A model generated the notes under the pieces. It searched no databases. It was not told where the DNA came from and saw nothing but the letters and a program-made list of their open reading frames with translations. A DNA stretch of 64,000 nt from Chitinophaga qingshengii (lineage in GTDB: Bacteria > Bacteroidota > Bacteroidia > Chitinophagales > Chitinophagaceae): positions 62,001 through 126,000 of the forward strand of contig NZ_JACVFC010000006.1 of NCBI RefSeq assembly GCF_014529935.1, read 5' to 3'. Below, piece by piece: positions 45,229-56,370 of this stretch. Position numbers and translations under genes: made by a program. How positions within the stretch are numbered: position 1 is the stretch's first letter; each line of letters begins with the position of its first letter.

Positions 45229-45480
45229 CTCAAATCGTTCTTTCACTAGGTGTAAAATTTCACTAAATTTTCATCAGGACATGGTAGAATATATGGTCTT
45301 CATAGAATTTGGAATAACCAAGTGATTCCAAGTATCTTATATAATAATCTTTTTTAGATTTAGCGCTGTATCATTGTTACAATTCAAATGTAGAGCAGTT
45401 TTTCCAGTATCATGTAACACCAATGTGGGATTTTGTTAATAGCTTGTTAAAGTATTGTACTGCAACAATAAATCAGCTAA
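45229..45480 (-). pseudogene. AT-rich stretch with possible decayed reading frame
   Basis: This part of the 573-bp gap is more AT-rich than its surroundings. On the minus strand one frame reads NPTLVLHDTGKTALHLNCNN and onward to a run of six A (near 45350), where a neighbouring frame continues as DYYIRYLESLGYSKFYED to a stop near 45270. No start codon is seen. A single indel in the A-run would join them. It could be a remnant of a small gene ending at the orphan terminator, or chance. Confidence 0.25.
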
Positions 45481-45556
45481 TCGCCGAATCTTCCGCTTTT
45501 TCGTCTCTTGCGCAATAATTTTCCGGATTGCGTAAATGCTTCCCGCAATACAGCAC

Positions 45557-45691
45557 TACCTTTGCAGCCACCACTGCTCAATAGCTGGTACAACATATAA
45601 CTGACCACCATCAACCGCCGGGACATAGCACTTTCGTGCCCGCCCGGTAAACGGTCACCCGGCAAAGCAGGTTAAAAAATTAACAAAAAAC
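45557..45691 (+). promoter_or_regulatory. Promoter -7 box and leader of the PepSY/TonB receptor operon
   Basis: TACCTTTG (45557-45564) matches the -7 consensus; no clear -33. The 125-nt leader contains a small perfect hairpin GCACTTTCGTGC (45628-45639) in a GC-rich part with further CCGGG/CCCGG words. It does not match a riboswitch I know. The A-rich AAAAAATTAACAAAAAAC precedes the TTG start. Confidence 0.4.
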
Positions 45692-46768
45692 TTGAAACAG
45701 TACTGGCACAAGAAGATTTTTGCGGTTCACCGTATAGCCGGCCTCGTTGTAGGCATCATGCTGCTGTTTGCCAGCATCACCGGTAGCCTGCTGGTTTTCA
45801 GCGAAGAAATAGACGAAGCCCTGCACCACGAAACCTGGCATATCACGCCCGGTACCGAACGCAAACCGCTGTTTGATCTGCTGCAAGCTGCCAGTAAATC
45901 CCTGCGGGGCGGCACCCCCTACCTCTTCTTTTCCCGCCTGCCGCAAACACCGGAAGAACCAACCATCGTCAGGGCAGAATACGCACCGGACTATAAACTG
46001 TATATCTTCCTGAACCCTTATACCGGAGAAGTCATTCACCAACATACCAACACCGGCAATTTTTCCGGTTTCCTGATATACCTGCATTTTTCCCTGTTAA
46101 GCGGGAAAACAGGCGCCAGGATCATGCTAATCACCAGTGTATTGCTATTCCTGTCACTACTCACCGGTATATGGGTATACCGGAAAGCTATTGCGAAAGT
46201 GCTCACGTTCCGGCTAAAACTGGAATGGCAAAGCCGTACCCGCCGCTGGCGCAACCTGCACCGCATTATCGGGGTATGGGCCTTATTGTTCAACACGCTC
46301 ATCGCCTTCACCGGATTCATGATGCAATTGAAAGTGCTGGATAACCGGAAAACAACCGGCCCCTTTCCGGAAGCAGGCGCGCCCATTCGCATTGACTATG
46401 AATCATTGCTGGTAAAATCAGCCGCCCAAATCCCGGGCTTTGAAGTGATGGGTATCCGCCCGCCGAAAAAATCCGGCGATCCCATACGCGTGCTGGGCCA
46501 TGCCCACGAACCGGCTATCTGGGGCCGCTACAGCTCTTCTGTACAATTCGATCTGAAGGGTCAGGTGAAAAAAACGGTCAATTTCACCGATGCCCCCTGG
46601 GGCGATAAATTCAATGCTGCCATGGCGCCCCTGCATTATGGCAACTATGGCGGTATTCCGCTTAAAATACTATATACCCTCCTGGGCCTTACTCCCGGCA
46701 TCCTTTCCATATCCGGTTTCCTGATATGGTACCGCCGGAAATACATTATTAAAAAACATCAGCTTTGA
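45692..46768 (+). CDS. PepSY-associated membrane protein (ferric-reductase-like)
   Basis: 358 residues from a TTG start (KQYWHKKIFAVHRIAGLVVG). Four membrane helices: near residues 15-37 (GLVVGIMLLFASITGSLLVF), 145 (IMLITSVLLFLSLLTGIWVY), 195 (IIGVWALLFNTLIAFTGFMM) and 330 (ILYTLLGLTPGILSISGFLIW). Conserved His in VHRIAG, YLHFSLL, NLHRIIG and PLHYGNYGG could bind two haems. Proteins of this family often accompany siderophore receptors and are proposed to reduce ferric siderophores at the inner membrane. The receptor gene follows after 2 bp. Confidence 0.88.
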   Translation: MKQYWHKKIFAVHRIAGLVVGIMLLFASITGSLLVFSEEIDEALHHETWHITPGTERKPLFDLLQAASKSLRGGTPYLFFSRLPQTPEEPTIVRAEYAPDYKLYIFLNPYTGEVIHQHTNTGNFSGFLIYLHFSLLSGKTGARIMLITSVLLFLSLLTGIWVYRKAIAKVLTFRLKLEWQSRTRRWRNLHRIIGVWALLFNTLIAFTGFMMQLKVLDNRKTTGPFPEAGAPIRIDYESLLVKSAAQIPGFEVMGIRPPKKSGDPIRVLGHAHEPAIWGRYSSSVQFDLKGQVKKTVNFTDAPWGDKFNAAMAPLHYGNYGGIPLKILYTLLGLTPGILSISGFLIWYRRKYIIKKHQL

Positions 46769-46770
46769 AA

Positions 46771-49095
46771 ATGAAACAATACCTGGTACTGTGTGCTATC
46801 ACACTACTGGTTACACTACAAACAACGGCACAAAAACTAACCGGCACCATTCGCGATACGGCAAAAACAGCGGTACCCATGCTCCGTATCTACCTGGCCG
46901 GCACGCAAAAACATGCGCTCTCCGGCTCCGACGGCTCTTTCAGTATCAATAACATAAAACCCGGCAGCTATACACTCATCGCTACCGGTATCGGTTACAC
47001 CACCCTGGAACAACCGGTTATTATTGCCGATAGCATAACTACGCTGGCACTCACCATACAACCGTCGGACGTTGGACTGAACGAGATTGTTGTAACCGCC
47101 AGCCGTAACAAGGAAACGCTGGGTACCGTCCCTTCTTCCATCACCATTATCAACGGTAAACAACTACGGGAACAAAGCGCTATCACCACCGATATCAATC
47201 AACTCCTGAGTATGAACGTACCCGGTCTTACACTGGGCACCAATACTTCTACCAATAAAGGCCAAACCCTGCGCGGCCGCGGTATGCTCATCATGATCGA
47301 CGGTATTCCGCAATCCACCCCGCTGCGTAACGGCGACAAAGACATGCGCAGCATCGATGTTTCCGTCATTGAAAGAGTGGAAGTCATCAAAGGATCTACC
47401 GCAATCTATGGCAACGGCGCCGATGGCGGCATTATCAACTTTATCACCATCAAAGCCAATCCCAATAAACGTTTTAGCGGGAGTACCGATATCAGCACCG
47501 GTGGCTCCCTGACCAATACCGCCAACAGCCTCGGCGCACGTGTCACGCAACAGTTCAGCGGCCGGCTAAACCAGTTTGATTATGTGGTGAGCGGTACCTA
47601 CGAACAAACCGGCGTCAACAAAGATGCTAAAGGCCAGGTTATTGCCCCTTTCCAATCACTCAGCCAGAACGACAACGTAAACCTGTTTGCCAAACTGGGC
47701 TATAACTTCAATCAGCACAACCGCCTGGAAGTGATGTATAACTACTACCGTACTATGCAGAACAGCACCTACGTTGACTCCGGCGGCAAATTCGGACAAA
47801 GGCCTATCATAGGCATAGTAGGCAGCAGTCCGGGAGATAAACAAGGTACGCCCTATAACCACAACGCCTATGTGAATTTCACCAGCAGCAATATCTTCCG
47901 GAACACTTCACTCAATGTAAATCTTTACTACCAGGACTTCTACACGGTATTTGAATATTCCGACTTTTACGCGCCGCCGGGCAACTCCGCCATCGCCTCC
48001 AAAAAAATGGGCGCCCGCGTGAATTTCAATACGCTGTTTAATTTTCATCCTAATCTCCACGGCGATGTTACCTGGGGCATCGATATCCTGAACGACAAAA
48101 CCGCACAGCCACTGACAGATGGCCGTCCTTTTGTTCCCGAGATGAATATGAAAAACCTGGCGCCTTATGCACAACTGAAAACATACCTTTTCAGAGACTT
48201 CCTGGTAAAAGCCGGTCTGCGTTACGAAAACATCCGGCTGGATATCCCTGATTATACTACCATCAAATTCGGTAACTATGCCGGCGGGGTATTCGTCAAA
48301 GGCGGCAACCTGCCTTACGAAGCGCTGGTATTTAATGCAGGGCTGCGTTATACCCGTTTCCCTGCCTTCAACCCTTTTGTCAGCTATTCCCAGAGCTTCT
48401 CCCTGTATGACCTGGGCCGTACCCTGCGATTGGCCAAAGCTGTCGGCAACGGCGCTACCAGCATCAATACCATCGAAACCAAAGCCATCATTACCAACAA
48501 CTATGAGGCGGGTTTCAATAGCAACATCGGTAAGTTTAATGCCGCCGGTTCCTACTTCATCAGCACCTCCAGCCTGGGTACCAGTCTCAAAGACGTCAAC
48601 GGCGTGGCTGTACCGGAAAGAGCGCCGGAAAGAGTGCAGGGTTTTGAACTCACCGCCGGTTATCAGTTCCTGCCTAATCTGGCTGCCAGTGCAGCTTACA
48701 CACATGTGGAAGGTAAAAAGGATGTGAATGGCGGAAAAACCTGGTTGCCGACTACCCGCATCACGCCGGATAAAATGACGGTCAATGTAAATTACTCCCC
48801 GCTTAAACAATGGGACCTGGGCGTGTATTACATCTACTCCGGGGTACGTAAACGCTTTGATCCCAATCCTGCTACCAAAGAGTACGACCTGGGTAACGGA
48901 CCGGTGGGCGATTTCTCGCTGGTGAACCTGTATACTGCCTACCGCTTCAATACCGCCACTTCTATCCGCCTGGGTGTCGATAACCTGTTGAATGCTGATT
49001 ATTACCCGGTAATGTCGCAGGCAAGAGTGAGAACAGATTCCTATATCAAAGGCAGCGGCGCCAGGTTTAACCTTGGCTTCCGGTATAACTTCTAA
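46771..49095 (+). CDS. TonB-dependent receptor with CarboxypepD_reg domain, probably siderophore uptake
   Basis: 774 residues from the ATG at 46771, 2 bp after the PepSY gene. Signal peptide (YLVLCAITLLVTLQTTAQ), a carboxypeptidase-regulatory-like domain (residues 22-100), TonB box EIVVTASRNKE, plug with LRGRGMLIMIDGIPQS and GSTAIYGNGADGGIINF, and a barrel ending FNLGFRYNF. No SusD partner follows, and the pairing with a PepSY protein points to ferric siderophore or haem import rather than glycans. A Fur box was not identified. Confidence 0.92.
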   Translation: MKQYLVLCAITLLVTLQTTAQKLTGTIRDTAKTAVPMLRIYLAGTQKHALSGSDGSFSINNIKPGSYTLIATGIGYTTLEQPVIIADSITTLALTIQPSDVGLNEIVVTASRNKETLGTVPSSITIINGKQLREQSAITTDINQLLSMNVPGLTLGTNTSTNKGQTLRGRGMLIMIDGIPQSTPLRNGDKDMRSIDVSVIERVEVIKGSTAIYGNGADGGIINFITIKANPNKRFSGSTDISTGGSLTNTANSLGARVTQQFSGRLNQFDYVVSGTYEQTGVNKDAKGQVIAPFQSLSQNDNVNLFAKLGYNFNQHNRLEVMYNYYRTMQNSTYVDSGGKFGQRPIIGIVGSSPGDKQGTPYNHNAYVNFTSSNIFRNTSLNVNLYYQDFYTVFEYSDFYAPPGNSAIASKKMGARVNFNTLFNFHPNLHGDVTWGIDILNDKTAQPLTDGRPFVPEMNMKNLAPYAQLKTYLFRDFLVKAGLRYENIRLDIPDYTTIKFGNYAGGVFVKGGNLPYEALVFNAGLRYTRFPAFNPFVSYSQSFSLYDLGRTLRLAKAVGNGATSINTIETKAIITNNYEAGFNSNIGKFNAAGSYFISTSSLGTSLKDVNGVAVPERAPERVQGFELTAGYQFLPNLAASAAYTHVEGKKDVNGGKTWLPTTRITPDKMTVNVNYSPLKQWDLGVYYIYSGVRKRFDPNPATKEYDLGNGPVGDFSLVNLYTAYRFNTATSIRLGVDNLLNADYYPVMSQARVRTDSYIKGSGARFNLGFRYNF

Positions 49096-49113
49096 CGCAT
49101 ATTTCTTCCAAAT

Positions 49114-49153
49114 AAAAAAGGGAAAGGCGCGAAATTCGCGCCTTTCCCTTTTT
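49114..49153. terminator. Bidirectional terminator between the receptor gene and purL
   Basis: A 20-bp perfect palindrome arm pair beginning AAAAAGGGAAAGGCGCGAA and ending in five T. Confidence 0.9.
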
Positions 49154-49175
49154 ATAGATTTTATCTGTTGTCAGA

Positions 49176-51398
49176 TTATTTCAGGTGTTCTTCTACGGAA
49201 GTATCATAGATCAGCTTCCAGTCGTGTACTTTACCCCAGTCTTCACCGCCAACTTTTACATGATCGCCGGTTACAACGCCCAGTTTCTCGTGACGTACGG
49301 AAACATCGGTTGCGTCTACCAGGCCATGCATCAGTGCTTCGAACTTCTCTTTGTCTTCCGGTTTAATGGTTACCACTACACGGCTTTGGCTTTCACCGAA
49401 CAGGTAGGCGTCTTTACGGAATTTATCGTTCAGGTGCAGTTCAAAGCCCAGACCTCTTGGCATAGCGCTTTCGATCATGGTAATGAACAGGCCACCTTCG
49501 CTGACATCGTGTGCGGACTGGATCAGGCCGGCTTTGTTCAGTTTGGTGATGGCCTGCTGCAGCTGGAGTTCTTCTTCCAGGTTGAAGTGCGGAGCAGGGC
49601 TGTATTCGATACCGATGATTTTGTGCAGGTATTCGGAGCTGTTGATATCATTACGGCTACGGCCAATCAGGTAAACCAGGTCACCCGCTTGTTTGAAGTC
49701 GAGCGTAATACGCTGATTCAGGTTATCCAGCAGTCCCACCATACCGATGGTTGGCGTAGGATATACTGCGCCATCAGGAGACTGGTTATAGAAGCTCACG
49801 TTACCGCCGGTTACAGGGGTATTGAACTTGCGGCAGGCTTCGCCCATACCTTGTACAGCATGTACGAACTGGTAATAAACTTCCGGATCGTAAGGGTTAC
49901 CGAAGTTGAGGCAGTTGGTGATCGCCAGTGGTTCGCCGCCGGAGCAAACGATGTTACGGGCAGCTTCAGCTACTGCGATCTGGCCACCTTTATGCGGGTC
50001 GGCAAATACATAGCGGCTGTTACAGTCGGTAGTCATCGCCAGTGCTTTTTTGGTACCTTTTACCAGTACGATAGGCGCGTCGCTTGGTGCGTTGGTAGAG
50101 GTGTTGGCAGTACCCACCATGCTGTCGTACTGGTTATAGATCCAGCGTTTGGAAGCGATATTGGGCAGTGCGATGAGCCTTTCCGCCACGAAGCGGGGAT
50201 GTTCTGTATCGTTGACGTTCTGGATATCGAACGCTTTAATTTTCTGGAAGTAGGCAGGTTCAGTATAAGCGCGGTGATATTGAGGAGCGCCGCCGCCCAG
50301 CACGAGGCTTTCAGCAGGTACGTCCGCTTCCAGTTCACCGTTCATATAGAACTTCAGGTTGGTATCTTTAGTTACTTCACCGATCTGAACGCAGTGCAGG
50401 TCCCATTTTTCGAAGATATCGAGGATAGGTTTTTCCTGGCCTTTTTTCACTACGATGAGCATACGTTCCTGGCTTTCGCTCAGCAGCATTTCCCAGCCTT
50501 TCATATTTTCCTGGCGGGTAGGTACTTTATCGAGCCAGATGTTCATGCCATGTTCGCCTTTAGCGCTCATTTCAGCAGTAGAGCAGGTGATACCGGCAGC
50601 GCCCATATCCTGCATACCGATGATGGCATTGGTTTTAATGATTTCGAGGCAGGCTTCCAGCAGTTTCTTTTCCTGGAAGGGGTCTCCCACCTGTACAGCA
50701 GGCAGATCTTCCGCGCTGTCTTCCGTGATGTTGGCAGAAGCGAAAGAAGCGCCGCCGATACCGTCTTTACCGGTAGCGGAACCTACGATGAAAACAGGGT
50801 TGCCTTCACCGTGGGAAGTAGCGGAAACAGTCTGGCCCACCTTTACGATACCCACGCTCATGGCGTTTACCAGCGGATTGGTACCGTAGCAGTCTTCAAA
50901 ATAAGTTTCACCGCCTACGGTAGGAACACCGAAGCAGTTACCATAGTGACCGATACCGTGAACGATACCTTTTACCAGGTGCTGTGTTTTTTTATCATTG
51001 ATATTACCGAAGCGCAGAGAGTTCAGTGCCGCAATAGGGCGGGCGCCCATAGTGAAAATATCGCGGTGGATGCCACCTACGCCGGTAGCTGCGCCCTGGA
51101 AGGGCTCAATGGCGGAAGGGTGGTTATGGGATTCTATTTTAAATACAACTGCGTATCCATCACCGATATCTACCAGACCGGCGTTTTCCTCACCAGCTTT
51201 AACGAGGAGGCGTTCCCCTTCACGTGGTAAGGATTTCAGCCAAACGATTGAGTTTTTGTAAGAGCAATGCTCACTCCACATTACGGAGTACATACTCAAT
51301 TCGGTAAAGTTGGGAGTACGCCCTAAGATAGACACAATTCGTTCAAACTCGTCAGCAGTAAGGCCCAGCTGTTCAGCAATTTCTACGGTGGTTTGCAT
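49176..51398 (-). CDS. purL: Phosphoribosylformylglycinamidine synthase, small PurL type
   Basis: 740 residues, the size of the small PurL that works with separate PurS and PurQ. Key blocks are MWSEHCSYKNS, FKIESHNHPSAIEPFQGAATGVGGI, GKDGIGGASFAS, GAAGITCSTAEMS and AHDVSEGGLFITMIE. The enzyme converts FGAR to FGAM with ATP and glutamine-derived ammonia, the fourth step of purine synthesis. purS and purQ are not in the window. Monocistronic with a recognisable promoter. Confidence 0.95.
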   Translation of the reverse strand: MQTTVEIAEQLGLTADEFERIVSILGRTPNFTELSMYSVMWSEHCSYKNSIVWLKSLPREGERLLVKAGEENAGLVDIGDGYAVVFKIESHNHPSAIEPFQGAATGVGGIHRDIFTMGARPIAALNSLRFGNINDKKTQHLVKGIVHGIGHYGNCFGVPTVGGETYFEDCYGTNPLVNAMSVGIVKVGQTVSATSHGEGNPVFIVGSATGKDGIGGASFASANITEDSAEDLPAVQVGDPFQEKKLLEACLEIIKTNAIIGMQDMGAAGITCSTAEMSAKGEHGMNIWLDKVPTRQENMKGWEMLLSESQERMLIVVKKGQEKPILDIFEKWDLHCVQIGEVTKDTNLKFYMNGELEADVPAESLVLGGGAPQYHRAYTEPAYFQKIKAFDIQNVNDTEHPRFVAERLIALPNIASKRWIYNQYDSMVGTANTSTNAPSDAPIVLVKGTKKALAMTTDCNSRYVFADPHKGGQIAVAEAARNIVCSGGEPLAITNCLNFGNPYDPEVYYQFVHAVQGMGEACRKFNTPVTGGNVSFYNQSPDGAVYPTPTIGMVGLLDNLNQRITLDFKQAGDLVYLIGRSRNDINSSEYLHKIIGIEYSPAPHFNLEEELQLQQAITKLNKAGLIQSAHDVSEGGLFITMIESAMPRGLGFELHLNDKFRKDAYLFGESQSRVVVTIKPEDKEKFEALMHGLVDATDVSVRHEKLGVVTGDHVKVGGEDWGKVHDWKLIYDTSVEEHLK

Positions 51399-51439
51399 GT
51401 AGTTTAAGTATAAAAAAACGAGTAATTAAAAAGAAGATG

Positions 51440-51470
51440 CAAACCTACAAGATTTTAGGACAAATGCCAA
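51440..51470 (-). promoter_or_regulatory. Promoter of purL
   Basis: TTG (51470-51468), 20-nt spacer, TAGGTTTG (51447-51440), leader of about 38 nt. The remaining part of the 326-bp gap, to the GSIII gene at 51725, is AT-rich and shows no further convincing element. Confidence 0.6.
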
Positions 51471-51724
51471 GAATGCGGGGGATAAAGGGCTTAAAAACGA
51501 GGTATATGGAGCTGATGGGAACATATCAATTCCGGCCGGGTCCGTTTATTTCATATTATGAATTTTTTAATTTATCAGTTTTATACCTTAGCAACCTCTT
51601 TTTTTTATTGATTTGTTAAAAAAATAGCCTTTACAAACCCAGAAATGTAATTTTTTAGTTAAACTGAACAATTTATTTGCATTTACAACGAGTCTTGTGT
51701 TTTTTTGTGTAAAATTATTACAGC

Positions 51725-53914
51725 ATGCAATCGTTACGTTTCACCGCGCTGGAAGGATTAGCTGGCGTAGACACTACTCTCCCCGAGCACAACGGTAAAA
51801 TCACTGAAGTATTCGGCAGCAATGTTTTTACCGGAAGAATTGTAAGGGAATACCTGAGTGACGAGGCTTATAAAAGCCTGATGAACTCCATTAAGAACGG
51901 CACTAAGCTGGAGCGCAAAATGGCGGAGCAAATCGCTTCCGGCATGAAAGCCTGGGCCATGAAAAAAGGTGTTACCCACTACACTCACTGGTTTCAGCCA
52001 TTAACCGGCACCACCGCCGAAAAGCACGACTCCTTCTTCACCCTGAAAGGTGACGGATCTGCGCTGGAAACTTTCGACGGCGACGCGCTGGTTCAACAGG
52101 AGCCGGATGCCTCCAGCTTCCCTAATGGTGGTTTGAGAGCGACCTTTGAAGCCCGCGGTTACACCGCCTGGGACCCTTCCTCTCCTGCCTTTATCCTGGA
52201 ACAGGGTTACGGTAAAACCCTCTGTATCCCGACTATCTTCGTTTCCTACACCGGCGAATCACTGGATTACAAAGCGCCGCTGCTGAAAGCACTGGCAGCG
52301 ATCGATAAAGCCGCTGTAGACGTATGTAACTACTTCGATAAAAATATTACCAAAGTAACCCCTACCCTCGGTTGGGAACAGGAATACTTCCTGGTAGATG
52401 AAAACCTGGCAAATGCCCGTCCTGACCTGCTCATGACTGGCCGTACCGTGGTAGGTCACGCACCTTCCAAAGGTCAGCAGCTGGAAGACCACTACTTCGG
52501 TTCCATTCCTGAGCGTATCTATGCTTACATGCGCGACTTCGAGGAAGAATCCTACAAACTGGGTATTCCTTTAAGAACCCGTCACAATGAGGTGGCTCCT
52601 TCCCAGTTCGAGTGCGCTCCTATCTTTGAAGAAGTGAACATCGCGGTGGACCACAACTCCCTGCTGATGGACATCATGAATAAAGTGGCCAAACGCCACA
52701 AACTGAAAGTGTTGCTGCACGAAAAACCATTCGCCGGCATCAACGGTTCCGGTAAACACAACAACTGGAGCATGGCTACCGACACCGGCGTTAACCTGCT
52801 GGCTCCCGGTAAAACGCCGAAGACCAACCTGATGTTCCTCACTTTCTTTGTGAATACCATCAAAGCGGTACACGACTACGCCGACCTGCTGAGAGCTGCG
52901 ATCGCATCTGCCAGCAACGACTTCCGTCTGGGTGCCAACGAAGCGCCTCCGGCTATCATCTCCGTTTTCTCCGGTAAATATCTCTACGATGTATTACAGG
53001 AAGTAAAATCCCGCGTAAGCAACAAATTTGACGAACAAGACGAGGCTATCCTCAAACTGGACCTCCACCGTCATATTCCTGAGCTGATGCTGGACAATAC
53101 CGACCGTAACCGTACCTCTCCGTTTGCGTTCACCGGTAACAAGTTCGAGTTCCGCGCTGTAGGTTCTACCGCTAACTGTGCTTCTGCCATGACCGTACTC
53201 AACAGTATCGTGGCTAAAACCCTGACCGACTTTAAAGTGGAAGTAGACGCCCTGATCGAAAAAGGTGAGAAAAAAGAGATTGCCATCATGCAAACTCTTC
53301 GGAAATATATTGTAGATTCGGAAAAAATATTGTTCGAAGGCGACGGATACAGCGAAGAATGGGAAAAAGAAGCTGAAAGAAGAGGTTTACAGAACATCAA
53401 AACCACGCCTAAAGCGCTGGATGCGATGATCACACCTAAAGCCTCCCAACTGTATACCGAAATTGGCGTTTATACAGAAAAAGAATTACACGCCCGCCAC
53501 GAGATCCTGCTGGAAGATTACGTGAAGAAAGTTCAGATCGAAGCCCGTGTAATCGGAGACCTGGCCACCAACACTATTTTACCCGCTGCTATCAGCTACC
53601 TGAATGACCTGATCAGCAATATCCGCGGACTGAAAGAAATTGGTATGGGCGATGCTTCCTACAAAGCACAAACACAAATCGCTGCTAAAATATCTGAACA
53701 CATCAATGTGATCAGTGAAAATGTTCAGGCCATGATCGAGCAACGGAAAGTGACCAACAAGTTGACCGACAGCCGCCAAAAAGCGATAGAATATTGCGAA
53801 AAAATTAAACCGTACTTCGATGTTATCCGCTACCACTCCGATAAACTGGAGTTCCTGGTAGATGATAAAAGATGGGCACTGCCTAAGTACAGAGAACTGC
53901 TTTTCTTGCGATAA
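51725..53914 (+). CDS. glnN: Glutamine synthetase type III
   Basis: 729 residues, the length of GSIII rather than the 450-470 of GSI. GWEQEYFLVDE carries metal-binding glutamates, NEVAPSQFECAPIFEE and EKPFAGINGSGKHNNWSM are the ammonia/glutamate and ATP sites, and NRTSPFAFTGNKFEFRAVGS is the C-terminal active-site block. It joins ammonia to glutamate with ATP. GSIII is common in Bacteroidota and is typically controlled by nitrogen supply, but no regulator site was recognised here. Divergent from purL. Confidence 0.96.
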   Translation: MQSLRFTALEGLAGVDTTLPEHNGKITEVFGSNVFTGRIVREYLSDEAYKSLMNSIKNGTKLERKMAEQIASGMKAWAMKKGVTHYTHWFQPLTGTTAEKHDSFFTLKGDGSALETFDGDALVQQEPDASSFPNGGLRATFEARGYTAWDPSSPAFILEQGYGKTLCIPTIFVSYTGESLDYKAPLLKALAAIDKAAVDVCNYFDKNITKVTPTLGWEQEYFLVDENLANARPDLLMTGRTVVGHAPSKGQQLEDHYFGSIPERIYAYMRDFEEESYKLGIPLRTRHNEVAPSQFECAPIFEEVNIAVDHNSLLMDIMNKVAKRHKLKVLLHEKPFAGINGSGKHNNWSMATDTGVNLLAPGKTPKTNLMFLTFFVNTIKAVHDYADLLRAAIASASNDFRLGANEAPPAIISVFSGKYLYDVLQEVKSRVSNKFDEQDEAILKLDLHRHIPELMLDNTDRNRTSPFAFTGNKFEFRAVGSTANCASAMTVLNSIVAKTLTDFKVEVDALIEKGEKKEIAIMQTLRKYIVDSEKILFEGDGYSEEWEKEAERRGLQNIKTTPKALDAMITPKASQLYTEIGVYTEKELHARHEILLEDYVKKVQIEARVIGDLATNTILPAAISYLNDLISNIRGLKEIGMGDASYKAQTQIAAKISEHINVISENVQAMIEQRKVTNKLTDSRQKAIEYCEKIKPYFDVIRYHSDKLEFLVDDKRWALPKYRELLFLR

Positions 53915-53942
53915 AACCGTAAGATTGTTTTGGTGTATGATT

Positions 53943-53976
53943 AGCCCCGGATTTTTATCCGGGGCTTTGTTTTTTC
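53943..53976 (+). terminator. Terminator after glnN
   Basis: Stem AGCCCCGGAT / ATCCGGGGCT followed by TTGTTTTTT. Confidence 0.88.
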
Positions 53977-54084
53977 AGGATTTCTGTGTAAATTAAAAAT
54001 ATATCCCTAACCGTTACCCCTACGTTCCTTTTAACCCGTACATCCCTGCCGGTAAGGCATTTTTCACCTTCAATCAATATACCC

Positions 54085-54939
54085 ATGAAAAAAAATCCAT
54101 GTGGCCTGCTGTACTGTGCCCTCATTGCCACCATGTTGCTAACGGCCTGCCTTAAATCAGGCGACCCGATTGTACTCCCTCCCTTACCTTCACCGGCCCG
54201 AATCGTTCAGATTAACGATAAACACGATTCATACCCCGATTCATTCCGGGTTTATTATGACAGCCACGGATATCCGGAACGGATCGTTCCCAGCGTAGTC
54301 TCCACCGGCAAACCCATGTGGCTCTTCAGATACGACCAGCAGCACCGCCTGGTGGCCAGAATCGGGGCCTATGACTCGGAGCTCAGCTCCTATGAAATGG
54401 CCTATCGTTATATCTATGACCAGGCCGGCCGCGTCAGTAGCGACTCCCAGTACATTATGGGAACCTATGATACCATCAATACGCCTGCACGTATTCACGA
54501 CCAGCCGTTCCGGTGTACCAACTACCATTACGATCACCTCAACCGGATCAGCCAGGCGGTCACCACGGAATTGATGATCAGTAGCCCGCGCTATCGGTTC
54601 ACGACCAATTACTACTACAACACTGCCGGCAATGCAACGAAAATTGAACGTATCCGTAAAGAGATCAGCCTGCCAGACTCTCTTTGCGCTCCCTACTGCG
54701 CTCCTCCCGATACACTGACCTTTTACTATACGTTCGACAACAAAACTGATTTCCACAACCTGCATCCGGTATGGCAACTGACTGATAAAAACTATAATAA
54801 AAACAACGCCTACCAGGTGCTCAGCTACGATGCAAACGGGCTGCCCACAGAGTTTTTGCCAGAGCCGCCATTCCTCCAAACCTATATGCTGGGCATTTAT
54901 ATGTCCAGGGTGGCCATTCAATACCAATACCTCCCTTAA
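54085..54939 (+). CDS. Lipoprotein with YD-repeat-like strands
   Basis: 284 residues. Lipoprotein signal with Cys22 (YCALIATMLLTACLKSG). The body is built from short beta repeats of the kind YDSHGYPERI, YDQQHRLVARI, YDQAGRVSSDS, YDHLNRISQAV, YYNTAGNATKI, YDANGLPTEF, which resemble RHS/YD repeats and DUF4595-type proteins of Bacteroidota. It is far too short for an RHS toxin and has no toxin domain. Probably a surface or periplasmic protein of unknown role. Monocistronic. Confidence 0.7.
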   Translation: MKKNPCGLLYCALIATMLLTACLKSGDPIVLPPLPSPARIVQINDKHDSYPDSFRVYYDSHGYPERIVPSVVSTGKPMWLFRYDQQHRLVARIGAYDSELSSYEMAYRYIYDQAGRVSSDSQYIMGTYDTINTPARIHDQPFRCTNYHYDHLNRISQAVTTELMISSPRYRFTTNYYYNTAGNATKIERIRKEISLPDSLCAPYCAPPDTLTFYYTFDNKTDFHNLHPVWQLTDKNYNKNNAYQVLSYDANGLPTEFLPEPPFLQTYMLGIYMSRVAIQYQYLP

Positions 54940-54942
54940 AAC

Positions 54943-54977
54943 AAAAGAGCTCCGGAGACGATCTCCGGAGCTCTTTT
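54943..54977. terminator. Bidirectional terminator between convergent genes
   Basis: AAAAGAGCTCCGGAGA / TCTCCGGAGCTCTTTT with a 3-nt loop. Confidence 0.9.
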
Positions 54978-54993
54978 AATAAAGTGCACTTTC

Positions 54994-56331
<1,338 letters not shown>

Positions 56332-56370
56332 TGTTTTCCTTATAAGTTAATATAATAGCTAAGCAGCATT

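Noticed and set aside
45477..45665. 62-codon minus-strand frame in the gap before the PepSY gene
   Set aside because: It is opposite a good -7 box and the leader of the PepSY operon, has no recognisable domain, and a basic tail typical of random GC-rich sequence.
49185..51230. 681-codon open frame on the plus strand
   Set aside because: It lies wholly antisense to purL, which has all family motifs; long antisense frames arise from the codon usage of the real gene.
54085..54939. RHS-type toxin
   Set aside because: YD-like strands are present, but the protein is only 284 residues, has a lipoprotein signal and lacks the RHS core and a toxin domain.
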